A stretch of DNA of 64,000 nucleotides. It comes from Bacteroides intestinalis. Its GTDB lineage: Bacteria > Bacteroidota > Bacteroidia > Bacteroidales > Bacteroidaceae. Positions 1-9,948 of the stretch are shown piece after piece (positions within the stretch are counted from its first letter, which is position 1; the number at the start of each line of letters is the position of its first letter). A program made the position numbers and the translations under genes. The DNA lies in contig NZ_QRZF01000020.1 of the NCBI RefSeq assembly GCF_003464595.1, positions 60,997 through 124,996 of the forward strand. Reading direction: 5' to 3'. Under the pieces are notes generated by a model. The model saw nothing but the letters and a program-made list of their open reading frames with translations. It did not search any database and had not been told where the DNA came from.

Positions 1-2597
1 GTTTAATTAGCCCGCAGGATATAGAGTCTATTCAGGTATTGAAAGATGCTTCTGCCACAGCTATCTATGGTTCGCGTGCTGCTAATGGTGTGGTTATTAT
101 CACGACTAAGAGTGGTGCTCAGGGCAAGGCAAGAGTTCAGTTCAGTGCTAATTTCAGTATGTCAAAACCTGTAAAACTGATTGATGTTTTAAGTGCGGGC
201 GATTATGCACAGTTCAAGAACGAATGTACTATTTTCGGTTATATGTATGATGGCAAGAATTATGTTTCCGACGAAAGTCTTCCTTATCCTATACCCGGCC
301 ATTGGTCAATTAAAAAGGGTACCGATCCTGTGACTGGTGAAGAGATCATTCTTGAGAGAAAATATCTGCCTAGTCCTGATGATTTCCGTAATGGTTTTGA
401 CTTGCGTGAAGATGGAAATTTGTTCTATGGTACTAACTGGCAGAAGGAAATTTTCCGTGATGCGTTTAGTCAGGAGTATAGTCTGAATGTTTCCGGTGGT
501 GACCAGAAAGGATCTTATATGTATTCTGGCGGTTATCTTGATCAGCAGGGTGTTATTGTGAACTCTTATTATAAGCGCTACAATGTTCGTGCAAATAATA
601 ATCGTAAGATTAATGATTATGTTGAAATCGGTAGTAATCTGACTTTCACAAAATCGGAAAATCGCCTGGCCCGTACTAATACGGAAAACTATGGTGTGAT
701 TGAGTCCGCAATTGCATTTAATCCGACTCGTCCGGTATTCGACCCGGATGCAGACTCTAAATATTCAGAGGACTTTGCTTCTGGTTTGGCAAATCCATAT
801 CTGAGTGCTCATACAGAAAAGAATGTGCTTGAAACTTATGGTATTTATGCTTCTGGTTTTGGTGAAATAACATTTGTGGATTGGCTGAAGTTCCGTCAGA
901 ACATCGGTTATGGTTATACCTATAACGAACGTAGCCAATATTATAATCGCTACACCGGTTCAGGACAAAATCCTACCAATGGTTATGGAAGAAAAGATGA
1001 TAATGCATACGAGGGTTTTACTTTAGAGTCTTTACTTACTTTTGAAAAGAAGTTTGGTGTGCATGCTTTCAATGTTGTTGCCGGTATGACTTATGAAAAG
1101 TCTATGGGAAGAAGCAAATATATGCTTGCCAAGAATTTCCCGAATGATATTACAGAAGATAACGATATGAATGCTGCAGTAGGTGAAAAAGAAATTGGAA
1201 GCGGCAGATGGCGTTCACAGTTGATGTCTTATCTGGCTCGTGCCAATTATAATCTGTTAGACCGTTATTTATTCACCGCATCATTCCGCCGTGATGGTTC
1301 CAGTCGTTTCAATCCTCTGAACCGTTGGTCTAATTTCTATTCCGGTGCTATTGCATGGCGTATGTCTGATGAGGCATTTATTAAGAATCTTAATTTCTTT
1401 GATAACCTGAAGTTGCGTTTCAGTGCCGGTCAGACTGGTAACCAGGGTATTAGTGCCTATGCAACCCGTTCTCGCTTCGAAGCCCAGAATTATCCGTTCG
1501 ATGGAACGATGAATCCTGGTGCCGGTGAAGATCGTTGGGGAGGACCTGCTGCCGCTAATTTGAAGTGGGAGACAACGAATCAGTTTAACCTTGGTTTGGA
1601 TGCAGCTTTCTTCAATAATCGTGTAAATCTGGTTGTTGATTTGTATTACAAGAAAACAACGGACTTATTACAGTATCGTTATATTGATATGAGTTCTGGT
1701 TTCAATCAGATAGCTTGTAATTATGGCGATGTAACCAATAAAGGTCTTGAAATAACAGCACATGTCATTCCGGTGAAAACCCGCGACTGGATGTGGACAT
1801 TAGATGCCAATATCTCTTTCAACCGCAATAAAATTGGTGGTTTGAATGCCGATCAGTTCTCTGATGTAGCTTGGGGTATTGAAAGTATGTTCCTGAGAAG
1901 AAATGGTCATCCTATTGGTACTTTGTACGGATATGTGGAAGATGGATTCTATGATAATGAGGCTGAAGTACGTGCTGATCCATATTACAGAGATGCAACT
2001 CCTTCTAAAGTGAAATCTATGGTTGGGCAGGTGAAGTATAAGAACCTGGATGACGATCCGGTAATCGATGACCGTGATAAGACGATTATTGGTGATACGA
2101 ATCCCGATTATCAATATGGTATTACCAGTACATTGAACTGGAAGAAATGGACATTCAGCTTCTTCCTGCAAGGTACACAAGGAAATGATATTTTGAATGT
2201 GAACTTGAAGCAGTTTGATGTAGCGGTAGGTTCGGGTAATATGCCTTATTTCGTATTCAACAACCGTTGGACACCTGAAAACAGAGCTGCAGCTAAATGG
2301 CCGCGTGCCGATGGTACCTTTACCCGTGCTATGAAAGCTTCCGACCGTTATATTGTAGATGGTTCTTATCTGCGTTGTAAGAATATTAGTTTAAGCTATA
2401 ATTGGGCTCATCCGGTGAAATTTGTAGAGTCCATTAACATCGTAGCAAGTATAACTAACCTGTTTACTATTTCCGGTTATGAATGGTATGACCCGGATGT
2501 AAACGCGTTCGGTAGTGACCCGACTCGTAGAGGTGTGGATATGTCATCATATCCGAGTGCCCGTACATTTAACTTAGGTATTCAATTAGCATTCTAA
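1..2597 (+). CDS. SusC-like TonB-dependent outer membrane transporter, 5' truncated by window edge
   Basis: This is the C-terminal part of a SusC/RagA-family outer-membrane transporter that imports oligosaccharides with its SusD lid, powered by TonB. The reading frame is open from base 3 with no start codon, so the signal peptide, the carboxypeptidase-like domain and most of the plug lie upstream of the window. The first residues contain the end of the plug ([18 protein letters not shown]), a hallmark of the family. The remaining roughly 800 residues are barrel, rich in alternating aromatic strands, and end in a terminal phenylalanine (IQLAF), as expected for BAM-assembled barrels. The SusD partner starts 12 bp downstream. 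Neighbouring GH27 and GH97 enzymes suggest an alpha-galactoside or alpha-glucoside cargo (inference). Confidence 0.95.
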   Translation, partial: LISPQDIESIQVLKDASATAIYGSRAANGVVIITTKSGAQGKARVQFSANFSMSKPVKLIDVLSAGDYAQFKNECTIFGYMYDGKNYVSDESLPYPIPGHWSIKKGTDPVTGEEIILERKYLPSPDDFRNGFDLREDGNLFYGTNWQKEIFRDAFSQEYSLNVSGGDQKGSYMYSGGYLDQQGVIVNSYYKRYNVRANNNRKINDYVEIGSNLTFTKSENRLARTNTENYGVIESAIAFNPTRPVFDPDADSKYSEDFASGLANPYLSAHTEKNVLETYGIYASGFGEITFVDWLKFRQNIGYGYTYNERSQYYNRYTGSGQNPTNGYGRKDDNAYEGFTLESLLTFEKKFGVHAFNVVAGMTYEKSMGRSKYMLAKNFPNDITEDNDMNAAVGEKEIGSGRWRSQLMSYLARANYNLLDRYLFTASFRRDGSSRFNPLNRWSNFYSGAIAWRMSDEAFIKNLNFFDNLKLRFSAGQTGNQGISAYATRSRFEAQNYPFDGTMNPGAGEDRWGGPAAANLKWETTNQFNLGLDAAFFNNRVNLVVDLYYKKTTDLLQYRYIDMSSGFNQIACNYGDVTNKGLEITAHVIPVKTRDWMWTLDANISFNRNKIGGLNADQFSDVAWGIESMFLRRNGHPIGTLYGYVEDGFYDNEAEVRADPYYRDATPSKVKSMVGQVKYKNLDDDPVIDDRDKTIIGDTNPDYQYGITSTLNWKKWTFSFFLQGTQGNDILNVNLKQFDVAVGSGNMPYFVFNNRWTPENRAAAKWPRADGTFTRAMKASDRYIVDGSYLRCKNISLSYNWAHPVKFVESINIVASITNLFTISGYEWYDPDVNAFGSDPTRRGVDMSSYPSARTFNLGIQLAF

Positions 2598-2609
2598 AAA
2601 AGTAAGAAT

Positions 2610-4337
2610 ATGAAACTGTTAAAAATATTAAGCTTATGTGCTGCAGGTTTGTTTCTGACCACTTCATGTGACTTGGAAGAGGAAACATTTACCTTTGTTG
2701 CAGGTGAAGATGTTGCTGCCGAAGGTTCGTATGATCAGTTGGTGGCAGGTGCTTATCATACTTTGCATTGGCCTTTCACATGGGGTAATTATCATAATGT
2801 GGTGAACTTCGATTGTGATTATCAAACAGGGCCGAGCTGGGCTTTTGGTGATGAAGGTGCCGGCAACTTTTATGATAAAAATTCGACAAAAAACTTCTAT
2901 CAATATTATTGTACTACTATCCACAGAGCCAATTATCACTATTACTTAGTACAGAAGATAACAGGTGTTACTGAAAAAGAAAAGAATAATGCATTGGGAG
3001 AGCTCCGTTTCTTGAAGGCATGGTCTCAGTTCCAGTTAGTTCAGTTCTTTGGTCCTATACCTTTGTATACATATTCCATTGCAGAGGGTAATTCTACCGA
3101 ATTGCCGCGGTCTTCTGTAAAAGAAGTGTATGAGCATATTATTGAAACACTGAAAGAAGCCGAAGCATTGCTGCTTCCGCGTACCGATGAGGCATTTAAG
3201 AAAGGTCACGTATGCCGTGCCACTGCCAAGGCTTTGTTGGCTAAGGTGTATGCTACTATTGGTTCAGCTTCTATGAAGAGTGGACAAGTTACAGTAAAAG
3301 GTGGTCCGGGAAGTAAAGTAAATCCTGATGGAACAACCTCCCGTTTGATGCCTGTAGCCATTACTCACAGCAAGAATGTTGTAGCCGGGTATGAAGAGTT
3401 TGATTCTCAGGAATATTATCGCCTGGCAAAAGAAAAGGCCGGAGAAGTAATCAATAGTGGTGAGGTTTCATTGGCAAGTAGCCAGAAAGAATTGTGGAGT
3501 CCGGCTTATAAGAATGGACCTGAGTTGCTTTTCTGCTTGCAGACAATGGTTGGACAGGGTGACGATTATTACAACTATGTTAGTAAGGATTATTACGGAT
3601 GGCCCGATCCGGCATACAATGGCGAATGGACTTCCGGTTACTACGTTCAAAGAGACCATTGGTTGCAGACTTTTGACGACTGGGATGATGAGCGTATCAC
3701 TTGGGGAGTAAAACACCGTGTTCCGTATAACTGGAATAAAACTTATGAAAAAATGGAGTGGTATTTCTACCCCGAACGCGATAGTGTAAAAGTACGTCAG
3801 GGCTTACCTCCATACGAAGGATGTCCATATAAGTACGAAACTACGGATGTTGTACGAAACGGTGCCCATGAGTATGGTGCCAAACTTGAAAAATTTACAG
3901 CTATAACTGCTGATAATAATGGTAATCGTACAGACTGGAACTGGCCGTATTTGCGTTACGCCGATCTCATTCTCATTTATTGTGAAGCAGAAAATGAGTT
4001 GAATGGTCCTACAACGGATGCTTTTGCTAAAATGGAAATGCTGAACAAGCGTAATAACAGTACATTGGTAAGCAAACGTCATGAGAAGAATCCGTTTACA
4101 AAAGAGTCGTTCCGTTCATTCGTTCTTGAAGAACGTGCCAAAGAGTTTGCAGCCGAAGGTATCCGCCGCTATGATTTGCTTCGTTGGGGTATCTATCTGC
4201 AAGTAATGAATGCCATCGGTACTGTGGATGAAAATGAGATTGTAAAACGTCGTGAAGAGAAGCATTTGTTATTACCGTTCCCGCCCGATGTTGTCAATAC
4301 GAATCCTTATATCGACAGGAATAATCCGGGATGGTAA
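2610..4337 (+). CDS. SusD/RagB-like glycan-binding outer membrane lipoprotein
   Basis: A SusD-family lipoprotein of 575 residues, the surface lid that captures glycan for the adjacent SusC. The signal peptide ends in the lipobox LTTSC with Cys20, followed by acidic residues (DLEEE), the Bacteroides surface-export pattern. The N-terminal half is helical (TPR-like region around residues 60-260). The C-terminal RagB/SusD signatures are visible: YADLILIYCEAENELNG near residue 455 and VLEERAKEFAAEGIRRYDLL near residue 515. It lies 12 bp after susC and is certainly co-transcribed. Ligand specificity cannot be read from the sequence. Confidence 0.95.
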   Translation: MKLLKILSLCAAGLFLTTSCDLEEETFTFVAGEDVAAEGSYDQLVAGAYHTLHWPFTWGNYHNVVNFDCDYQTGPSWAFGDEGAGNFYDKNSTKNFYQYYCTTIHRANYHYYLVQKITGVTEKEKNNALGELRFLKAWSQFQLVQFFGPIPLYTYSIAEGNSTELPRSSVKEVYEHIIETLKEAEALLLPRTDEAFKKGHVCRATAKALLAKVYATIGSASMKSGQVTVKGGPGSKVNPDGTTSRLMPVAITHSKNVVAGYEEFDSQEYYRLAKEKAGEVINSGEVSLASSQKELWSPAYKNGPELLFCLQTMVGQGDDYYNYVSKDYYGWPDPAYNGEWTSGYYVQRDHWLQTFDDWDDERITWGVKHRVPYNWNKTYEKMEWYFYPERDSVKVRQGLPPYEGCPYKYETTDVVRNGAHEYGAKLEKFTAITADNNGNRTDWNWPYLRYADLILIYCEAENELNGPTTDAFAKMEMLNKRNNSTLVSKRHEKNPFTKESFRSFVLEERAKEFAAEGIRRYDLLRWGIYLQVMNAIGTVDENEIVKRREEKHLLLPFPPDVVNTNPYIDRNNPGW

Positions 4338-4368
4338 TTTTATTTATTAATAACTAATAGATAATGCA

Positions 4369-5511
4369 ATGAAAAATATAATGAACTTCAGAAATATATG
4401 TTTGGGTGGAGCGCTGTTATTGGGTTTGTCATTTACGGCTTGTTCGGATGATGACTATAATCCAATGCCTATACAGCTTACCAATGTGACCACCCTTGAT
4501 GATATGAATACTCCGATTACGGAGGCAGCTATGGGCGATTTTATTGCAATACATGGCACAGGGCTCGATGTACGCAATATTGATTCGGTTTTGATTAATG
4601 ATGTAGCATTGGATATGCTGGAAGTATATACAGAAAGTGATATTCTGTTCCTGAAAATTCCAGTGAAATTACCTAAAGAAGAGACCAACAAGATTTATAT
4701 CTATAATTCTACAGGTCGTCAGGAAATCCCCTTTAAGGCCAATGCGCCAAAACTCCGTCTGGACCGTATGTTTAATGAATATACCAGCCCGGGTGATACC
4801 ATTATGATTTATGGCGACTTCTTTGAACTCTATGAGATAGATTCTCTCAATGCAGTAGTCGATTTTAATGGTAAAATTTCGAAGGTAATCAGCAGTGGTA
4901 ATAACTACCTGACTGCCCAAGTGCCTAAGACTGTTGATAAAAACATCAAGGTAAAGGTGAAAGGTACAAAATGGGATGTGGAAGCTACATGTCCGGGACG
5001 CTACTATGACCGTGAATTTATAATAATGGACTTTGATGAATTCCTACCCACCAGTATGGCCAATGTGGTTACTGATGAGAAAGATCCTCAACGTTTGAGC
5101 GGTAACTTCTTGCGCATTGATGATAAATCTGAATATTCCGGTTGGTGGTATATTGCAGAGAGAGGCGGCATTGCTTATACTGCCGATATGCTGGGGCTTG
5201 AAAGCAGCAAGAACTATGTAGTGAAATGTGAGTTCCGTACAGCTAATCAGTTTGTACAGGATAAGATTAAGTTCTGTAATTATCTGTATTGGGCAGCTCC
5301 AACCTGCGACTGGGTTGCAACGGATTTCAATGTCCAGAACTTTAATCGTTGGGAAACTATTACATTGCCGTTTACTGTTATTCAGTCCACCGATTATCCG
5401 GATAATTACCCGGGATCTTATACCAGCTTCAATATGCGTCTTGAGATAGATCAGAATATTGCCCGCAATTTTGCTTTTGACAATATCCGTATCTATAAAA
5501 AAGGTGATTGA
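4369..5511 (+). CDS. Surface glycan-binding lipoprotein (SusE/SGBP-B position, IPT/TIG-like repeats)
   Basis: A 380-residue lipoprotein with signal peptide and lipobox FTAC (Cys25) followed by SDDD, which matches the Bacteroides lipoprotein export signal. It sits directly after SusD, where surface glycan-binding proteins are normally encoded. Two beta-rich segments (about residues 35-115 and 120-210) look like IPT/TIG immunoglobulin folds, with a GDFIAIHGTGL-type strand and turn. The C-terminal 170 residues are a beta-sandwich rich in Trp and Tyr (SGWWYIAERGG, YLYWAAPTCDW), plausible for sugar stacking and similar in layout to the xyloglucan-binding domain family of SGBP-B proteins. Family placement is by position and architecture; the ligand is unknown. 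Confidence 0.8.
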   Translation: MKNIMNFRNICLGGALLLGLSFTACSDDDYNPMPIQLTNVTTLDDMNTPITEAAMGDFIAIHGTGLDVRNIDSVLINDVALDMLEVYTESDILFLKIPVKLPKEETNKIYIYNSTGRQEIPFKANAPKLRLDRMFNEYTSPGDTIMIYGDFFELYEIDSLNAVVDFNGKISKVISSGNNYLTAQVPKTVDKNIKVKVKGTKWDVEATCPGRYYDREFIIMDFDEFLPTSMANVVTDEKDPQRLSGNFLRIDDKSEYSGWWYIAERGGIAYTADMLGLESSKNYVVKCEFRTANQFVQDKIKFCNYLYWAAPTCDWVATDFNVQNFNRWETITLPFTVIQSTDYPDNYPGSYTSFNMRLEIDQNIARNFAFDNIRIYKKGD

Positions 5512-5630
5512 TGCCGACTGAATGCTATAATCTCCCCAGGAGTATAGTATATCCAGAAGTGAAAAAACGTTTTAGGTTCATCCGGTTTAGGTGGTTTTGA
5601 TATTCTGTTTACCCTACACGGTAACTCCAT

Positions 5631-5740
5631 TTACATGCCGAAGTAAAGGCCGTTACATACCGAGGTAAAGAGCGTTACAATAAGGGGTAAAGGCCGTTAC
5701 ATGCGGCGGTAAATGCTTTTACATCGATATGAAAATGCCG
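5631..5740. repeat. Five imperfect tandem 22-nt repeats
   Basis: Five contiguous units of exactly 22 nt start at 5631, 5653, 5675, 5697 and 5719. Each of the first four begins TTACA and carries GGTAAA or AGTAAA about 11 nt later; the fifth is more diverged. They fill the middle of the 326-bp gap between the glycan-binding protein and the GH27 gene. A 22-nt period is close to two DNA helical turns. There are no spacers, so this is not a CRISPR array. Function is unknown; a regulator-binding array or a dispersed chromosomal repeat are both possible. The rest of the gap shows no gene. Confidence 0.8.
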
Positions 5741-5837
5741 GTAAATGCAATGTCTTGATAAATAGAATTATAGATAAACTACATCTTTGTCGGATGAACC
5801 ATATTTTGAAATGTAATTTATTAGAATTAAGAAAAAT

Positions 5838-7832
5838 ATGAAGATGAAAAAGTGCGCGGCATTCTTAGCCGTGATGTTGATAGGGGCCTGGAGTTTACAG
5901 TCTTGTGACAACGGACCTACTAAAGAAGTCTGGTTAGACGAATTCGGACAAGACTCTTGCTATGTTCAGGATTGGGGAATGGTAGAAATTAATCGTTCTG
6001 TAGTGCATACACCGCTTACGGTGAATGGAGTGGTTTATGAACGTGGACTTGGTTCCCATTCCATTAGTCGTTTGCTATACGATCTTGGTGGCAAAGCTGT
6101 ATCAATTTCCGGTTTGGCTGGTGCTGACGACAAGAACTTGTTTGCCGGTAAACTCCAATTCAAGATTCTTGGTGACAAAAAAGAACTCTGGAAGAGTGGT
6201 GTCATGAAGAAGGGAGATCCTGTAAAGGAATTCAATGTGAATCTGAAAGGGATCGACAAAGTTTTGCTATTGGTAGAAGAGTGTGGAGATGGTATCATGT
6301 ACGACCATGCAGACTGGTTGAACGTGAAGATCACTACCCGTGGAGATGTAAAACCGATTCCTGCATGGGCAAAACCGGTTGCCAAGGAAAAGTATATCCT
6401 GACACCGCCGGCTCCTGAGACACCGGTCATTAATAACCCGTTAGTCTTTGGTGCACGTCCGGGAAATCCGTTCTTGTGGTCGATAATGGCTACTGGTAAC
6501 CGTCCGATGACGTTTGAAGCTACGGGACTTCCCGAAGGTGTGAAATTGAATCCGGCTAATGGACATATCACAGGTAAAGCTACAACGAAAGGTGAATACA
6601 AGGTACAGTTGAAGGCTACCAATGATAAAGGTACAGCAGTAAAAGAAGTGACAATCAAAATCGGTGATGAGATTGCTTTAACTCCTTCAATGGGTTGGAA
6701 TAGCTGGAATTGCTGGGGACTTTCTGTAAACGATGAAAAAGTACGTGATGCTGCCCGTATGATGAATGAAAAACTGCACTCTTACGGTTGGGAATACGTG
6801 AATATCGATGATGGATGGGAAGCTGCGGAACGCACTAAACAAGGTGAACTTCTTCCTAATGAAAAATTCCCCAGCTTTAAAGAATTGACAGACTATATTC
6901 ATGGCTTGGGTCTGAAATTCGGTATTTACTCTTCTCCGGGTGCTACTACCTGTGGTGGTCACTTAGGCAGTTATCAGCATGAAGAAATTGATGCTAAAAC
7001 CTGGGCCGGTTGGGGGGTAGATTACCTGAAATATGACTATTGCGGTTATTTGGAAATAGAAAAGGATTCTGAAGAGAAAACAATTCAGGAACCGTATATC
7101 GTGATGCGTAAGGCATTGGATAAAGTAAATCGTGACATCGTTTATTGTGTAGGTTACGGAGCTCCCAACGTATGGAATTGGGCTGTGGAAGCCGGTGGTA
7201 ATCAATGGCGTACTACCCGTGATATTACGGATGAATGGAATGTGGTAACAGCTATCGGTACTTTCCAGGACGTGTGTGCTGAATCTACAGCTCCGGGACG
7301 GAATAGTGATCCTGATATGTTGGTAGTTGGCAGATTGGGACAAGCCTGGGGTACTAAAGTACATGATTCTTACCTGACCGCAGATGAACAATATTCTCAT
7401 ATTTCTTTATGGTGTCTTCTTTCTGCTCCTTTGCTGATAGGTTGTGATATGGCGAATATTGATGATTTTACGCTGAATCTGCTCACTAATAATGAAGTGA
7501 TCTCTGTTAGCCAGGACCCGATGGTAGCTCCTGCTAAGAAAAGGATAGTGGAGAATGGACAAATCTGGTCTAAGAAGTTGCATGATGGTTCCTATGCAGT
7601 AGGTTTCTTCCATGTAGATCCTTACTTTATTCTTTGGGATCAGGATGATGCTGAAGCTATGCAAATGCGTGAGTATGACTTCAATTTTGATTTGAAACAG
7701 CTCGGTATTGATGGTAAAGCAATGGTTCGCGATTTGTGGAGACAGAAAGATCTGGGAGAGGTAAATGGTAGTTTCCAGACAAAAGTACCTTATCATGGAG
7801 TCACTTTGGTGAAGATTACTCCGACAAAGTAA
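5838..7832 (+). CDS. GH27 alpha-galactosidase lipoprotein with N-terminal NPCBM domain
   Basis: A 664-residue predicted alpha-galactosidase that releases terminal alpha-galactose with retention. It has a lipoprotein signal (LQSC, Cys23), so it is probably anchored to a membrane. Residues about 30-165 match an NPCBM carbohydrate-binding domain (ERGLGSHSISRLLYDLGG). Residues about 205-275 look like a putative Ig domain (LPEGVKLNPANGHITG). The GH27 barrel begins at ALTPSMGWNSWNCWG. The nucleophile is Asp400 in YLKYDYC and the acid/base is Asp462 in QWRTTRDITDEW. A C-terminal beta domain ends the protein. It is one of two GH27 enzymes in the locus; the extra binding domains suggest this one works on larger substrates. 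Confidence 0.93.
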   Translation: MKMKKCAAFLAVMLIGAWSLQSCDNGPTKEVWLDEFGQDSCYVQDWGMVEINRSVVHTPLTVNGVVYERGLGSHSISRLLYDLGGKAVSISGLAGADDKNLFAGKLQFKILGDKKELWKSGVMKKGDPVKEFNVNLKGIDKVLLLVEECGDGIMYDHADWLNVKITTRGDVKPIPAWAKPVAKEKYILTPPAPETPVINNPLVFGARPGNPFLWSIMATGNRPMTFEATGLPEGVKLNPANGHITGKATTKGEYKVQLKATNDKGTAVKEVTIKIGDEIALTPSMGWNSWNCWGLSVNDEKVRDAARMMNEKLHSYGWEYVNIDDGWEAAERTKQGELLPNEKFPSFKELTDYIHGLGLKFGIYSSPGATTCGGHLGSYQHEEIDAKTWAGWGVDYLKYDYCGYLEIEKDSEEKTIQEPYIVMRKALDKVNRDIVYCVGYGAPNVWNWAVEAGGNQWRTTRDITDEWNVVTAIGTFQDVCAESTAPGRNSDPDMLVVGRLGQAWGTKVHDSYLTADEQYSHISLWCLLSAPLLIGCDMANIDDFTLNLLTNNEVISVSQDPMVAPAKKRIVENGQIWSKKLHDGSYAVGFFHVDPYFILWDQDDAEAMQMREYDFNFDLKQLGIDGKAMVRDLWRQKDLGEVNGSFQTKVPYHGVTLVKITPTK

Positions 7833-7854
7833 AAATCTGCAAAATAACAAAAGC

Positions 7855-8934
7855 ATGAAAAAGTTATATCTATCCTTAGCTTTTTTATCGACTTTCACTT
7901 TCCAGGTCTCTGCACAACTGCAGGGCCTGGATGTAGTGAAGGTTCCGGAGGCACAACAGCCTTATTCGGGAGAATATGTCTATATCCCTGATGTAGACGG
8001 TTATAAAACTTTGAAGTGTGATTTTCATACTCATACCATTTTTTCAGATGGCGATGTGAAGCCGGAAAACCGGGTATGGGAGGGCGCTATCCGTGGACTG
8101 GATGTGATTGCTATAACGGATCACATTGAATATCGTCCGAACAAATTCATTACGGCTGACCATAATGAGTCTTATAGACGGGCGAAGACAGTAGAGGAGA
8201 GTTCTAATCTGGTCGTGATACCGGGTGCTGAAATAACCCGTTCCAAGCCATTGGGACATATCAATGCTCTTTTTTTGAAGGATGCAAATGCTTTGGATGT
8301 AGAAGATCCGTTGGTAGCAATTGATAATGCTTTGGAGCAAGGTGCTTTCATCATGTGGAATCATCCCGGATGGCCGAATGACACGAGTACTATTTATAAG
8401 GTTCATAAAGACCTGATTAAGCAGAAGAAAATACATGGTGTGGAGTTGGTGAATGGCTTTGAGTATTATCCGAAAGCTTTCAACTATTGTAAGGAGTATA
8501 ACCTGACGTATATGGGTAATACTGATATTCATGGTGTGTATAAACAGACCTATCGTACTGATAAGCAATATGGTCCGATGACTATAATCTTCGCCAAGGA
8601 ACGTTCCCATGAAGGGGTGAAAGAAGCATTATTTGCCGGACGCTCTGTGGTGAAATTTGGGGATATTCTGATTGGAGCTGAAAAGAATCTGACTGCTTTG
8701 GTAAAGGCTTGCCTGGCATATGAGGTGAAGGAAGTGAATGGTAATCAGGCATTAGTTAAAGTAGTGAATAAATCGACACTGAACTTTGAAATCTTACTGG
8801 ATAATAAAGCGGGTACTATTTTAGGAAATGCTACAGTTGAATTTAAGGTTTGTTTAAACGACAAAATAAAGTTTACTAATACTTATATTACGGATAATAG
8901 CCAGTTGGTGATTGATGTGGCGTCTTTGAAATAA
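7855..8934 (+). CDS. Secreted PHP-domain phosphoesterase
   Basis: A 359-residue exported protein with a cleavable signal peptide (ends VSAQ) and a PHP metallohydrolase domain. The metal-ligand motifs are visible in order: CDFHTHTIFSDG, AITDHIEYRP, IPGAEITR, MWNHPGWP and GNTDIHGVY. PHP domains bind two or three metals and hydrolyse phosphoesters; this exported branch resembles Bacteroidetes proteins annotated as Sb-PDE family phosphodiesterases. It follows the GH27 gene by 22 bp and is probably co-transcribed. A role in removing phosphate or phosphodiester groups from the glycan is inference; its natural substrate is unknown. Confidence 0.85.
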   Translation: MKKLYLSLAFLSTFTFQVSAQLQGLDVVKVPEAQQPYSGEYVYIPDVDGYKTLKCDFHTHTIFSDGDVKPENRVWEGAIRGLDVIAITDHIEYRPNKFITADHNESYRRAKTVEESSNLVVIPGAEITRSKPLGHINALFLKDANALDVEDPLVAIDNALEQGAFIMWNHPGWPNDTSTIYKVHKDLIKQKKIHGVELVNGFEYYPKAFNYCKEYNLTYMGNTDIHGVYKQTYRTDKQYGPMTIIFAKERSHEGVKEALFAGRSVVKFGDILIGAEKNLTALVKACLAYEVKEVNGNQALVKVVNKSTLNFEILLDNKAGTILGNATVEFKVCLNDKIKFTNTYITDNSQLVIDVASLK

Positions 8935-8958
8935 AACTCGACTTTAATTAAAAAAACT

Positions 8959-9561
8959 ATGAAAAACTTACGGAAATATACTTTGGTATTGTACGTAGTT
9001 ATCTGCACTTTATTATCAAGTTGTGCAGATGGTCTTTTAGTGAATACGAACCCTATATTGGCCCTTGAGAAGAGTGACAATAATGGCGAATTTACCATTT
9101 TGGCAGCTAAGCAGTGGTATGAAAATATCCAAGTGCCGGAAATAACAAATAATTTTGCTGGTGGAGAAGAGGGAGAAAAGATATATCCTTATTGGGACAT
9201 GGCTATAGTAAATACTAAAGGGCGTTTTGAGGCTGTTGAAGCACCTATTATTGTAAAGAAGAGATATATTAATGTTGATAGTCTGACTTATAAGAAGTGG
9301 GATATGGACATAAAGACGGACTATGCACTTGCTGTCAAGATTGTTGTTTTGAAAGATAATGTAACGAATCATGTTAGGAGCTTTATCATGGAAATTGTAG
9401 GGACATACGAATATATGCAAAAGGGAACTATATATAAGAATAACTATTTATTCCGTGATCCTGAACTTGAAGGTATTGTGATGTTTTATACTTTAAAAGG
9501 TAAACCTATTAATGGTTGGAGATATGCAAGAGGAAAAATAATTAAGAAGATACTACCATAG
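8959..9561 (+). CDS. Hypothetical lipoprotein of the polysaccharide locus
   Basis: A 200-residue protein with a lipoprotein signal peptide (LSSC, Cys22). I do not recognise an enzymatic domain. Features seen are an early AKQWYEN helix, then PYWDMA, a strand-rich centre (AVKIVVLKD, RSFIMEIVGTYEYM), and a C-terminal segment FYTLKGKPINGWRYARGKI. From memory, the same pattern forms the N-terminal part of longer Bacteroidales lipoproteins, so this copy may be a shortened or stand-alone version. It starts 24 bp after the PHP gene, and a decayed ABC-transporter region follows it. It may be a later insertion in the locus rather than a part of glycan breakdown. Confidence 0.7.
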   Translation: MKNLRKYTLVLYVVICTLLSSCADGLLVNTNPILALEKSDNNGEFTILAAKQWYENIQVPEITNNFAGGEEGEKIYPYWDMAIVNTKGRFEAVEAPIIVKKRYINVDSLTYKKWDMDIKTDYALAVKIVVLKDNVTNHVRSFIMEIVGTYEYMQKGTIYKNNYLFRDPELEGIVMFYTLKGKPINGWRYARGKIIKKILP

Positions 9562-9714
9562 CAGGATTCAAAGATTTTATATTCATACATGTGATTGATC
9601 TATAAGTAACAAACAGCAAAATGAAAAAGATAAAATGCAATTTCTGGACTGCTTTCTATCATATGGAAAATAATAGCAGAAAATACCCTCATCTTAATCT
9701 AAAATTATAATGTT

Positions 9715-9916
9715 ATGATAAAGCTGGTAGACGTAAATAAAACTTTTCGCACTCAGGAGATCGAAACCCATGCTTTGTGTAATGTAAACATGGAAATACA
9801 AGATTCCGAGTTTGCATCTATAATGGGGCCTTCAGGATGTGGGAAAAGTACATTATTGAATATCCTTGTATTAGATGATAAGACCTAATATTATAATGAA
9901 TAATGTAAATATATAA
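9715..9916 (+). pseudogene. Decayed ABC transporter ATP-binding protein fragment (MacB/LolD-like)
   Basis: An ATG at 9715 opens 57 codons that match the start of a MacB/LolD-type ATPase: MIKLVDVNKTFR, then IMGPSGCGKSTLLNIL (intact Walker A), followed by a stop at 9886-9888. Homologues normally continue GLLDxPTSG after the Walker A helix; here LVLDDKT then stop shows a lesion. Out-of-frame bases to about 9916 still read YY and then MNNVNI, resembling the next part of such proteins. The rest of the ATPase is missing. An upstream ATG at 9621 opens 29 codons (MKKIKCNFWTAFYHM) that could be the start of a lost permease. Nothing else is seen in the 387-bp gap 9562-9948. Confidence 0.75.
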
Positions 9917-9948
9917 TAATGATTTTTTAATAAAAAAACAATCGTATT

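Noticed and set aside
5631..5740. Possible CRISPR array
   Set aside because: The 22-nt units are contiguous with no spacers, and no cas genes are present.
5782..5789. CATCTTTG before the first GH27 gene as a promoter
   Set aside because: It mismatches the first base of the -7 box and the nearest TTG is 24 nt away, outside the normal spacing.
6035..6658. Minus-strand open frame of 207 codons opposite the first GH27 gene
   Set aside because: Antisense shadow of the NPCBM and Ig region; no recognisable domain.
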